Part shown: piece after piece, positions 52,060 through 63,369 of the stretch
Position numbering within the stretch: position 1 is the stretch's first letter
How the letters are laid out: the number at the start of each line of letters is the position of its first letter
Assembly (NCBI GenBank): GCA_032718475.1
Contig: JAUCBJ010007147.1
Coordinates: forward strand, 44,083 to 108,082
Direction of reading: 5' to 3'
From: Nemertoderma westbladi
Lineage: Eukaryota; Xenacoelomorpha; Nemertodermatida; Nemertodermatidae
Length of the DNA: 64,000 bases
Made by a program: the position numbers and the translations under genes
The notes under the pieces: generated by a model
Told to the model about the DNA's origin: nothing
Seen by the model: the letters and a program-made list of their open reading frames with translations, nothing else
Database searches by the model: none

Positions 52060-53243
52060 TAATTAGTTACGTTACTGGGCTACACTAAAGACAGCCTAAA
52101 TACCGTATTATTTGAGCTAACAGTAATTTAACAAGCATAAATAGAAAACAGAAACAATCAAGGTATATAGCGCCTATCTAAAACATTACACATAAATAGC
52201 GTTAGCATTAGCATAGCATTAGCATAGCATTAGCATAAACGTAGCATTAGCATAAACGGCTAAGGTCACCCCAGATCAATGTGATCTTTCTACCTAAACC
52301 TAGCTAGCCTAATAGCAAATCTGAGAGACAAGATCTAGGTCGCCTTGCCCCTAACAGCCTTAATGGCGACCGGCCCTCGGTCCTAAACTTAATTCAGCCA
52401 ACCGCAGCCACCAGCCCCGCCGGTAGTGCCATGCATTGGATCCTCCAACTTCTCCCGTCGCTTCCAAACAGTGAGCCTGCGGTGCCTACCCCTAGCCCAA
52501 CATGTTAAAGAGGGCAGTTACCGTAACGGCGCAAACATAGTAAAAACCAATCAGACAGTCAGACAGTCGAAGGAAACAAACGTTGATTTTGGTTCACTAC
52601 ATTGCGGCAATTATATTTGCAATCAGAAATATATAATCAACAGTCAGACTAAGCAGTAATCATATTCAAAAGTCACAAATGTATGAAGAAAGCAGCAACA
52701 TTTACAACCAACGGAAGTGCAAAAAACGAAGAATAAAGATGGCTACTGCTAAACTGTAGGAATGATGCAAAGTCTAAATTTGCTCACATAATCAGGCGAC
52801 ATCCAGGGTTGTCTCAGCTGGATTTTCGACCAACCAGTGGGCAAAACTCAATTTAGGATCATTAATGCACGTAATCGCCTCAACTTAATTTGGCGATTAT
52901 TAAAAGCACAATTTAGGCGTTATTTTAGCACAAACATCGATTTATAGGGAAATGTAAATAAAATTAACACAAATGTATTAGATTCAATAGATATTGGAAA
53001 ACGGCAAAATTCATATTTTGTTTTAAAGAATTTTGCCACCGCAAATGAATATATCAGGGTTTTATTATAAAATGACGTAAATAGGGCTACATACTGTATA
53101 AAATCGACTGAATATAAAATGAACTTGTATATTTTTTTATTTACCCTATCTAATTATTACGGTTGCATATCAATACGCACTTATCTAACTTATTTTATAC
53201 TGTATAACGGGTTGTTCTGTACACAACGCCAAATATCGCAACA
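52060..53243 (-). repeat. Putative LTR (LTR-B), related to LTR-A
   Basis: On the minus strand it starts TGTTGCGATATTTGGCG at 53243, parallel to TGTTGCGGTATATGGCG in LTR-A. It contains a short (AGCATT)n array at 52200-52255. Diverged from LTR-A; probably related families. Confidence 0.5.
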
Positions 53244-53979
53244 CCGCTCCAAGGGAAACATGTAATGTTTCTCTCCAATTGCAGAAGAAATATGGCGGTG
53301 TGGAATAACAAATAAAATTTACTTTCAAATAAATCAATAAACTTGGTTCTATTATAATTCTAATACATACAAAATATTGCTACCTTTACTGCATAAATTA
53401 TTACATACAAATACAAATTAGATTACAAAATATACTTCCTTCGAATTATTTACAAAATTAACAATTTACTTATTGAAATGAAACATGGCTAGGACTATGT
53501 CCCCCATTTCCCATCTCAAATTATAGAGAACAATAATAACAAAAGAACTAAAATATAAAACGTATTTGAGGCTAAATGTTTAACTAAATATTATTGCGTT
53601 TTAAGGCTGACAATCAAATTAAATATAAAATACGTAATAATTTCTTTCAATTTCGGACTTTACTTCATAAAAACGCAAATCATCTTGGTTTGATGATTGC
53701 TCAGGTAAGAGAAAGGAGTAAGCCAAACCCGCGGGTTTGTCTCCCCAATCACTTCCTTTGCCTCTTTCAATAAACTTTAGAGCAAATAAAGTCATATACA
53801 CAAATCAAATATAGTATAAAGTATTTACTATTTCCAACGGACTATAAAGTAAAAGTATTTCCTTTCAATATTTTTCGGCCTTTTTTTTTATATAAAAAAA
53901 AAATTCTGTCTAAACTAAATCAAATGAAAAATAAGTATAACATATATTAAAATCCACTTGTGATGGGTGGGCAATAAAT
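53244..53979. other. AT-rich stretch, nothing recognised
   Basis: No motif-bearing ORF or repeat seen. Confidence 0.35.
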
Positions 53980-54499
53980 CTAGACGTATATATCAGAGCG
54001 ACGATGATATATAAAGCATTGGACATATTCGGGCTTAATAATACATGCATCAAAACTTCCCGAAATAATTTGGAGTAAAATATCGTATAAATCGCGGATC
54101 GTGGGTATGGTTAGTAGACGGATGGATGGCGCGAGTCTATTGGATGTCGGGACAGCTTGCGTTGTCTTTTCGCGTCGTATCTTTACCTCATCGGCACTCA
54201 CATCGACATCTCGACTAAGGCAGGAGTAGTATGAGTTCCAATCTCACTATATAAGGATCTGGAATCGTAGTCGTCAGTGTAACAGACGTTGGGGGTTTCT
54301 TTCCGCTAAAATTGACGGTTATCATCGGGTTACTCATCGGATCGCTTTCGTCCTTCTGGGCTCCTCCAAACACCAACGGATGGCGCTTCAAAATTCTCGC
54401 GACTATGTCTGTTATCAAGCAAGTTACCGTGTTTGATTCCAACAATAGATAATACTGCAACGAAGCACGAGGTGGTGCGCAAATGTTCCAATATACCAA
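53980..54499 (-). pseudogene. Possible further ORF3-family remnant (region 3' of the exonuclease-like part)
   Basis: Two open frames, 54499-54215 and 54201-53980. By eye they share E-S-x-T-V ... K-x-x-P-x-x-F and I-P-T-I-x-D-L with 49448-49068 of copy 4, in the same order and strand. No exonuclease or knuckle motif is visible, so the assignment is weak. Confidence 0.3.
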
Positions 54500-55307
54500 C
54501 GCTTGTCACTTGAAATGGGATTTGAACTCAGCTCCCGGCGGCGTATTATATTCACTGTACGCCTCCTCTTCTGCGTCTTCAACTTAAAACCCAATTAGAC
54601 AATAAATGAGCTATAAAGCCCATACCAGTCTTGGCTCGACATCCCGAGCTACCTGGCCTGCCTTCCAGCAGTTCAGGTTCGGCTCTCTAGATCCCGTCTC
54701 ATTCCTAAACTAACGTCTTAATCTATTCCCATGCATAGCGCAAAAACTTTGGAGATAAACTGGCCGTGACCGACTCACTTTTTTGATGCCCAAATTACTC
54801 CCCAAATACTTGTACTAGAATACAGTAGTTAGAACAGACATTATTTGGGGCGCTCGACTATACCAAACCCACGGGTTTGATTATCGAACACCTCTCTCCA
54901 CTACAAACTACTGAGTGGGGTCTGTGTACGTCGCTGGTGCTACTAACCTTTAGCACCTTTGGTTGTTGTACTGTTGGCACCAATCTGTGGAATCTACTGA
55001 ACTCAATTTACACTCCTAAATATAATATCCGTAACCATGGTGTTTAGATACTATGTCTTCCAACTTGTCACGACTTTCAAAATTACTATACTCTTATAAA
55101 CATGTTCACATGTTTATTCTACGTTTGAATTTGTCTTGGGTTCAACTGTAATTATAATTTTTAAACTTTCAAATGCAAAAAAAAAATTTATTTGATACCC
55201 ACCAACAAATTTTCAAACGCAATTCTCCACAAACCCGCTCCTATATTATGCATTTCCAAGTATTTGCATATGAGGAATGCATATAAAGTGAATCTGCGTT
55301 TCTGGCA
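54500..55307. other. Noncoding stretch
   Basis: A tRNA-like B-box (GAGTTCAAATCCC on the minus strand, about 54520) without a matching A-box at tRNA distance. No gene called. Confidence 0.35.
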
Positions 55308-56693
55308 TTAATTTTGTTTTGAGGCAGAAGACAAGTTATAGTCTTCTGTCTCAATGTGTGTTGGTGACAATTGCAATCCCACTGACGGAATCTTCGAATC
55401 CAAATCCGCAGATTTGTAAACCGAAGGCTCCACTGGTGTGGTCGTTTCTTGTCGGTTACTTACTAACTGGGACCCTGGAGCTCCTTGCGCAATCTGTAGG
55501 GGTGGCTTTATGTCATAGCTAACCCTTCCAGATTTTGTGGTCACGTATGTCTCTTGATCCAAGAAGTCTATAGGCCGTTCCAATGGGTCTCTAGGCCGCT
55601 CCACTGAGTCTCTAGGCCGCTCCACTAACTCTCTAGGCCGCTCCAATGAGTCTCTTGGCCGCTCCAATGAGTCTCTAGGCCGCTCCAATGAGTCTCTAGG
55701 CCGCTCCAATGAGTCTCCAGGCCGCTCCAATGAGTCTCTAGGCCGCTCCAATGAGTCCTTAGGCCGCTCCAATGAGTCTCTAGGCCGATCCAATGAGTCT
55801 CTAGGCCGCTCCAATGAGTCTCTAGGCCGCTCCAATGAGTCCTTAGGCCGCTCCAATGAGTCTCTAGGCCGATCCACTGAGTCTCTAGGCCGCTCCAATG
55901 AGTCTCTAGGCCGCTCCAATGAGTCTCTAGGCCGCTCCAATGAGTCTCTAGGCCGCTCCAATGAGTCTCTAGGCCGCTCCAATGAGTCTCTAGGCCGCTC
56001 CAATGAGTCTCTAGGCCGCTCCAATGAGTCTCTAGGCCGATCCACTGAGTCTCTAGGCCGCTCCACTGAGTCTCTAGGCCGCTCCACAACACCTACTTGA
56101 GACGTATCTAAGTTCTGACACTCTGTTATGTAGGTATATGTATTGACGTCACAACTGTGTTCTAACTGGTCGTTATCAGAACATAACTCCTCCTCCGAGT
56201 CACTAGCGTTTTCATCATGGTCTTTACAATCTCTTCTTGAGACATCTATGTCTGGAGGGCCTATGGACTCGCGTGAGTATAGAGATGTAGCTATTATCTT
56301 ACCTCTCACTTTATCCGAGTTTTCCTGTAGATAACGATTTGTAGGAGTATGGAAATCGGCTTGTAGCAGTTTATGATGTAATCTGCCACACTCTACACAT
56401 CCGTTTCCACTGTTCGGGCACTGGCGTCTTACATGACCTGGAGCAAGACATGCCCAACAGGTATCTAACGTCCGCACTTGAATCCGTCTCTGTTCTGAGC
56501 TCAGTTCTTTGAAGCGCCTACAATTTTCCAACTTGTGGTCGTCTGACCTTACTTCCTTTAAGAAGCAGAACTGGCATCCCACAAATCCAACTGGCAAATC
56601 CTGTTGCTTTATACTAGGTCTGTCTGACCTCTCACCTGACCAGACTCGCGAGTCTGATCTCAAGGCGGGGGAATGGTTACTCTGGTTATATTT
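55308..56693 (-). pseudogene. gag: BEL/Pao-like gag remnant with a heptapeptide repeat (gag 2)
   Basis: Open on the minus strand for 451 codons from 56663, with homologous sequence to about 56693 where a LINE truncates it. The N-terminal part carries the Cys/His clusters of gag 1 (C-Q-F-C, C-W-A-C-L-A-P-G-H, C-V-E-C-G-R-L-H-H). Then follow an acidic stretch and about 25 repeats of E-R-P-R-D-S-L, then a short unrelated tail. The protease-like part of gag 1 is not present. The repeat array kept the frame throughout, so expansion or loss was by whole 21-bp units. Confidence 0.78.
55570..56092 (-). repeat. 21-bp coding minisatellite, about 25 units
   Basis: Unit AGGCCGCTCCAATGAGTCTCT on the plus strand, encoding E-R-P-R-D-S-L (variants V-E/V-D, K for R) on the minus strand. 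Confidence 0.95.
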
Positions 56694-58450
56694 GTCTGCT
56701 TACTGGGCGGAAAAGCCAACCAACCATCAAGGTTAAGGCTGAATCACCAGCCGATCGCCTCAATGGTTGGAAAGCCCACTTTGAAAAGCTCCTCAATAAT
56801 GACAGGGTATTGCCTGATAACTTTATAGAAGTAAAAGTGTCTGAGTCTGTACTCCCAGATATTCCCATTGGCGATATCTCCTTTGCAGAAGTGAAGGCTG
56901 CTGCAAAGAGCATTAAGACCAATCGTGCCAGTGGAGTAGATGGTGTTCCCCCTGAGGTCTTTAAAATACCTGAGTGTTTAAAGCTCATCTATCCCATCAT
57001 AGTAGACATGTACCATACAACAAGAGTCCCACAAGAAATGAAAACAAATAAGTTGGTGCCAGTTCCCAAGAAGGGCAACCTAACACTCTATGGTTCTTTT
57101 CGGGGAATCTCATTGATCTCGATTGCTGCAAAACTATACAATAGAATTCTATTAAATCGCATCAGGGATCCCATTGAGAGACTGCTACGTGGAAATCAGA
57201 ATGGGTTCCGTAAAGGTCGTGGGACCATGGAGCCAATTTTGGCACTTAGAAGGATAATTGAAGAGTTATCAAAAAAGAAAGACAGGCATCTGGCTGTTAT
57301 CTTTGTTGACTTCTTCAAGGCCTTTGATTCAGTCTCTCGCTCACGTATGTTCAGCATACTTTCATTATATGGGATTCCTGATGAAATTATTGCAGCAATC
57401 AGATCAGTATATGATGGTTCGACAACATTTGTGTCTACTGTTGACGGTGACACAGAACCATTTGAAGTGTTATGGGGCGTCCTCCAAGGAGACACACTTG
57501 CACCATTCTTGTTCATTATTGTGGTTGACTATGTTCTACGCATGTCCTTAGATCATCATAATGATGATGGGGTGATGATAACTCCACCTACTGGCTCCAG
57601 AAGTCGAGGAAATCCTGCCAAGTACCTAACTGATCTAGACTTTGCTGATTACTTAGGAGTACTCTCAGAATCATTAGAGGGAGCCCAGCGGCTCCTCAGC
57701 TCATTAGAACATGCTGCTTCTAGTGTTGGTCTTTTTATTAACTCCAGAATGACAAAAATTCTGACAGTTAACTTTGAAAGTCCTCAGCAAGTCTCTGATC
57801 GGATGAGCATAAGCTCAAAGGATGGTATGCTTGAGCATGTGGACGACTTCTGTTACCTGGGATCATGGATCCGGAAGTCAGGTGAGGACCTTCGAATACG
57901 TAAGGGAAAGGCATGGGCAGCCTTGAATAGGCTTTCCAGGATTTGGAAGTCACCTAGAATTAATCGGAAACTTAAGGTCCGATTATTTAGAGCAGCAGTA
58001 GTTCCAGTACTCCTCTACGGGAGTCCATGCTGGGCTCTAACTGCTGAGGACACCAAATCTCTGGATGGCACATTCACAAGAATGCTACGCCGGGTACATT
58101 GTGTCAAGTACAATGCACACATCTCCAACCAGACACTATATAACATTGGAGGTGTCTCATTGGTTCCCCTAAGCTTGACACTAGAACAAAATCGCCTCCG
58201 CTTTCAGGACATTGCTTTCGCCGTGAGGAACAGCCAGTGCATAATCTTGTACTTTGGCAGCCTCATGGAGTGAATAAGCATGGTGGACAGCCCATGACTT
58301 TCTTGAGACGCATCTTAAAGGACACTGGCCTTAAAGATGCGGATGATCTAGCAAATGTCATGGGTGATAGGGAGTTTTGGCGGTGCAATTTTGTTGACAA
58401 GCCGGCACAGCATTCTTAAAAATGCAGCTGCAATGCAGCATGCCGATCCT
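56694..58450 (+). pseudogene. LINE family B (RTE-like) reverse transcriptase and C-terminal region
   Basis: Open from the junction with gag 2 to 58273, then another frame to 58419, ending with a (TAG)n tail at about 58443. RT motifs: G-V-D-G-V-P-P-E; R-G-I-S-L; Q-N-G-F-R-K-G-R-G-T; V-D-F-F-K-A-F-D-S; G-V-L-Q-G-D-T; F-A-D-Y at 57641-57652, where the inverted copy at 23.4 kb keeps F-A-D-D. The D-to-Y change should inactivate the enzyme. The endonuclease half is missing (5' truncation). A frameshift lies near 58205. Confidence 0.88.
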
Positions 58451-59553
58451 AGTAGTAGCTGCCAAAATATACAATAAAATGATTCTATATAGGATTAGGC
58501 CTCACATAGAGAAACTACTGCGTAAGAGCCAAAACGGATTTCGACCAAGTAGATCAACAATAACTCAGATACTTGCACTACGGAGAATGATTGAAGGAAT
58601 TAAGTCAAAGAATCTCCCCGGAGTCATGACTTTTGTGGACTTCAAGAAGGCATTCGACTCCATCCATAGAGGTAAAATGCTTGAAATCCTAAGAGCTTAT
58701 GGAATACCGGAAGTAATTGTTGCTGCCATTGGATTGTTATATTGTGACACAGAAGCGCAGGTACTCTCACCAGATGGTGAAACAGAGTTTTTCTCAATCC
58801 TGGCTGGCGTACTGCAAGGTGACACATTAGCACCATTACTATTTGTAATTGTGCTGGATTACGCAATGAGGACGGCCACAAAGGGTGAAGATCTGGGATT
58901 CACACTTCAAGAACGCAGAAGTAGTAGATATCCGGCAACTACAGTCACAGACACCGACTTTGCGGATGACATCGCCCTGCTCTCTAATACGCTAGCAGAT
59001 GCACAGCTTCTACTAAATAAAGTGGAGAGGGCTGCTAAGGAGGTTGGATTGCATATAAATGCTACCAAGACCGAATTCATGACCTTTAATGTTGATGGAA
59101 ACAACAACCATTGATAATAATCAACTAAGGAAGGTCGATGACTTCCAGTATCTTGGATCATGGATAGAGAGTAGCAAAAAGGACATAGAAGTTAGGAAAG
59201 CAAAGGCCTGGGTAGCTCTATCAAAAATGGATACCATCTGGAAATCAGATCTCTCCAGGCACCTGAAGACTAAGTTCTTTCGAGCTACAGTGGAAAGTTT
59301 ATTTTTATACGGGGGTGAGACCTGGACACTGACTAAATCACTTTGAACAACGAATTGATGGTTGCTACACAAGACTACTAAGGGCAGCCCTAAACATCAG
59401 CTGGAGACAACACATGACAAACGCCGAGCTTTATGGTACAATACCACCTGTATCAACCACCCTCCGTGAACGCAGATTAAGATTCAGTGGGCACTGCTGG
59501 CGAAGTAAAGACGAGGTCATACCAGATCTACTTCTCTGGCAACCAACTCATGA
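58450..59553 (+). pseudogene. LINE family A reverse transcriptase, second copy, both ends cut
   Basis: Matches 14826-15925. The first part is open, 58422-59114 (V-D-F-K-K-A-F-D-S and F-A-D-D intact, where the 14.8-kb copy is frameshifted). There is a 2-base loss near 59103 and a 1-base gain near 59343. It joins LINE B at both sides: at about 58445 through shared GTAGCTGCC-like sequence and at 59553 after CCAACTCATG. Confidence 0.87.
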
Positions 59554-61235
59554 AAGTCCTAACTTTGAAAGTCCTCAGCAAGTATCGGATCGGATGAGCA
59601 TAAGCTCAAAGGATGGTATGCTTGAGCATGTGGACGACTTCTGTTACCTGGGATCATGGATCCGGAAGGCAGGTGAGGACCTTCGAATATGTAAGGGAAA
59701 GGCATGGGCAGCCTTGAATAGGCTTTCCAGGATTTGGAAGTCACCTAGAATTAATCGGAAACTTAAGGTCCGATTATTTAGAGCAGCAGTAGTTCCAGTA
59801 CTCCTCTACGGGAGTCCATGCTGGGCTCTAACTGCTGAGGACACCAAATCTCTGGATGGCACATTCACAAGAATGCTACGCCGGGTACATTGTGTCAAGT
59901 ACAATGCACACATCTCCAACCAGACACTATATAACATTGGAGGTGTCAATTCAATTCAATTCAATATAAATTTAATCCTTCTTGATGTATGAAATTCATT
60001 GTATTGCACGCACCCAAATACCATAAAATGTGGATATATATTGTAAATAGTTAAGAAAAAAGTTGGAGGGGTGTCAGGGAACGATGTAAGGACACGGAGG
60101 CTAGCTAATAGCAGGGCTAGTAGACGCTAGCCACCGGGGGGGGGGGGGGGGGGGTGGGGGTGAGAGAGGAGTGGGTAGGGGGGGAGGGAGGTTACATCTG
60201 AATACTCATAATTTAGGGTAGTTTTTATTAGTTTCGAAATTTATTAATTATATTTTTGAACCGTGGGACTAATCTTGTAAATAGTTACTTTTGTATGTAA
60301 TAAGTAAGGTAACGTCAGCGGGAAATCTGTAGGCGACGGATGTACAATGCGGATGGAATTAAGATTTTTGCAATTTGAAATAAAATTAAAATTGGGCAAA
60401 GACGCAGGCCAGTGATATGGTTTGTATGGGAGTGAAATTGGTTATAATTTAGAAATTAGATGAAGTTTGTAATTTTTTGAAAATGTCGGTTTGGATTTTT
60501 TGTTACGCATATCACAAGGGATGGTACTCCAAATAGATGGGCCTTGAAAACACATGGATTTTTGGGAAGAGGTTAGACGAAATAGCGGTAAACAAAAGTT
60601 TCCTAAAGATGAAAAGCGGGTGGCGTAATTGTGTATGGATGAAGTTTTAGTAAATAAAGAACCGAGATCAGAGGTGGGGCTTATAATGTGGTGGTGGATA
60701 TCATGCATGAAAAGGCCGGCCTGGTGTTTATACAGTAAGTTTAAAGGTAGAATTCGTAGTGATTTGTATAGAGGCGCAGAGGACGATTGTGAGTGACTGA
60801 AAGTAATGCATCTGATAATTTTGTTTATTTTAACTCTAAGTGGATGAAGGGTGGTGGAATGAGTACTTCCCCAAAGTAGAATACCGTACTGTATGTAAGG
60901 GTGAATTAGGGTGAAATAATTAGGGTGTCTCATTGGTTACCCCAAGCTTGACACTAGAACAAAATCGCCTCCACTTTGCAGGACATTGCTTTCGCCGTGA
61001 GGACCAGCCAGTGCATAATCTTGTACTTTGGCAGCCTCATGGAGTGAATAAGCATGGTGGACAGCCCATGACTTTCTTGAGACGCATCTTAAAGGACACT
61101 GGCCTTAAAGATGTGGATGATCTAGCAAATGTCATGGGTGATAGGGAGTTGTGGCGGTGCAATTTTGTTGACAAGCCGGCACAGCATTCTTAAAAATGCA
61201 GCTGCAATGCAGCATGCCGATCCTAGTAGTAGTAG
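59554..61235 (+). pseudogene. LINE family B 3' part, interrupted
   Basis: 59554-59947 matches 57774-58155, then continues at 60924-61195 (C-terminal domain with G-H-C-F-R-R and D-D-L-A-N-V-M) and a (TAG)n tail at 61226-61237. Interrupted by the LINE at 59948-60923. The C-terminal domain here has G-H-C-F-R-R, where the 58.2-kb copy is frameshifted. Confidence 0.87.
59948..60923 (-). mobile_element. 5'-truncated LINE inserted in LINE B
   Basis: Flanked by GGTGTC at 59942-59947 and 60924-60929; the uninterrupted sequence is seen at 58149. On the minus strand it has the end of a LINE ORF (60923-60442; P-Y-I-Q-Y-G-I-L-L-W-G and G-P-S-I-W-S motifs of the post-RT region) and a tail of (TTGAA)n at 59948-59966. 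A G-run of about 18 bases lies at 60137. Confidence 0.88.
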
Positions 61236-61237
61236 TA

Positions 61238-61459
61238 CTGTAAAAAATTGACGTTAAAAATTAACGTTAAAGTAACGTTAAAAAATGTGATATTGTTAGA
61301 TAATTGTAAATTTTTGACGTATAATTGCTGTAAAAAATTAACGTTAAAAATTGACAGAATTCTAACGTATTTTACCGTAGGTTTATGGTTAAATTCTAAC
61401 TGTCATTTTTTAACGAATGTCTAACATAAACCCAACATTAGATTAACGTTGGTGGTTTG
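61238..61459. repeat. AT-rich region with TTAACGTTAA palindromes
   Basis: Several AACGTTAA-type motifs between the LINE B tail and the satellite. Confidence 0.6.
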
Positions 61460-63123
61460 CAGGGTAAGTAGGACTGTAAAATGTATCGTATACAAGTTAG
61501 GGGCTATCTGCTATCAGATTTGCGTACAAGTTGATAGGTGATTTCTCCCCAGTGCTCTGAATGTCACGTTGAAGAAATTCATTGAAGCACGGGTAAACAG
61601 TGGGAGTAAATTTGACTCTCTTAAGGGGAAGTTGAAGAACCGTATATAAGTCAAAAACCGTATATAAGTCAAAAACCGTATTTAAGTCAAAAACCGTATA
61701 TATGTTAAGTGGACTGTTAAAATGTACCGTCTACAAGTTAGGGGCTACCTGCTATCAGATTTGCGTACAAGTTGATAGGTGATTTCTGCCCAGTGCTCTG
61801 AATGTCACGTTGAAGAAATTCATTGAAGCGCGGGTAAACAGCAGGAGTATCTATGACTCTCTTAAGGGAAGTTAAAAACCGTATATAAGTCAAAAACCGT
61901 ATATAAGTCAAAAACCGTATATAAGTTAAGTAGGACTGTAAAATGTATCGTATACAAGTTAGGGGCTACCTGCAATCAGATTTGCGTACAAGTTGATAGG
62001 CGATTTCTGCCTAGTGCTCTGAATGTCACGTTGAAGAAATTCATTGAAGCACGGGTAATCAGCGGGAGTATCTATGACTCTCTTAAGGGAAATTAAAAAC
62101 CGTATATAAGTAAAAAACGGTATATAATTCAAAAACCGTATATAAGTAAAAAACGGTATATAATTCAAAAACCGTATATAAGTTAAGTAGGACTGTAAAA
62201 TGTACCGTATACAAGTTCGGTGCTACCTGCTATCAGATTTGCATACAAGTTGATAGGTGATTTCTGCCCAGTGCACTGAATGTCACGTTGAAGAAATTCA
62301 TTGAAGCACGGGTAATCAGTGGGAGTATAACTATGACTCTCTTAAGGGAAATTAAAAACCGTATATAAGTCAAAAATGGTATATAATTCAAAAACCGTAT
62401 ATTAGTTAAGTGGACTGTAAAATGTATCGTATACAAGTTCGGTGCTACCTGCTATCAGATTTGCATACAAGTTGATAGGTGATTTCTGCCCAGTGCACTG
62501 AATGTCACGTTGAAGAAATTCATTGAAGCACGGGTAAACAGTGGGAGTAAATTTGACTCTCTTAAGGGGAAGTTAAGAACCGTATATAAGTTAAAAAATG
62601 TATATAAGTCAAAAATCGTTATAAGTTAAGTGGACTGTAAAATGTATCGTCTACAAGTTCGGTGCTACCTGCTATCAGATTTGCATACAAGTTGATAGGT
62701 GATTTCTGCCCAGTGCACTGAATGTCACGTTGAAGAAATTCATTGAAGCGCAGGTAAACATTGGGAGTAGTAACTATGACTCTCTTAAGGGGAAGTTAAA
62801 AACCGTCTAGAAGTAAAAAAACGTATATAAGTCAAAAACGTATATAAGTTAAGTGGACTGTAAAATGTATCGTCTACAAGTTCGGTGCTACCTGCTATCA
62901 GATTTGCATACAAGTTGATAGGTGATTTCTGCTCAGTGCACTGAATGTCACGTTGAAGAAATTCATTGAAGCGCGGGTAAACAGCGGGAGTATCTATGAC
63001 TCGCTTAAGGGAAATTAAAAACCGTATATAAGTCAAAAACGGTATATAATTCAAAAACCGTATATTAGTTAAGTGGATTGTAAAATGTATCGTATACAAG
63101 TTTGGTGCTACCTGCTATCAGAT
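61460..63123. repeat. Satellite array, about 7.5 units of 220-245 bp
   Basis: Each unit starts TTAAGTxGGACTGTAAAATG and holds CTACCTGCTATCAGATTTGC, GTCACGTTGAAGAAATTCAT and a variable number of 18-bp subrepeats (AAAAACCGTATATAAGTC), which explain the length differences. Unit starts are near 61460, 61705, 61925, 62185, 62405, 62625, 62845 and 63068 (cut). The open frames on the minus strand are by-products. Confidence 0.93.
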
Positions 63124-63369
63124 GATATGGTCTACTGCTGTACTGGTTTAGTTGGTTAATATCATAATGTCACTAAGACTAGATTCGTCACTACAACAAG
63201 ACCCATCCGACGGACCCGATCCATCTGTCCTTCATTTGTTGATGCTCCCGGTGTTCGCGCTTTCAGACCTTTGGCAGTTTAATCCGCCAAATTAAGATGT
63301 CTTCTAGATATTAAATCGCTTTTTAGCCTATGACAAGTATTTGATTCACTACACTAGTCGAAACCAATC
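63124..63369. other. Short spacer, nothing recognised
   Basis: No motif seen. Confidence 0.35.

Noticed and set aside
54500-54560. tRNA-like B-box on the minus strand
   Set aside because: No A-box at tRNA distance and no acceptor stem; could be a relic SINE but unsupported.
55625-56092. 155-codon frame of repeated L-E-T-H-W-S-G
   Set aside because: An alternative-frame reading of the same 21-bp array that encodes the gag 2 heptapeptides; no start context or flanking domain.
61460-63123. CRISPR-like appearance of regular repeats
   Set aside because: Units are 220-245 bp direct copies with no unique spacers, in a eukaryotic context; it is a satellite.
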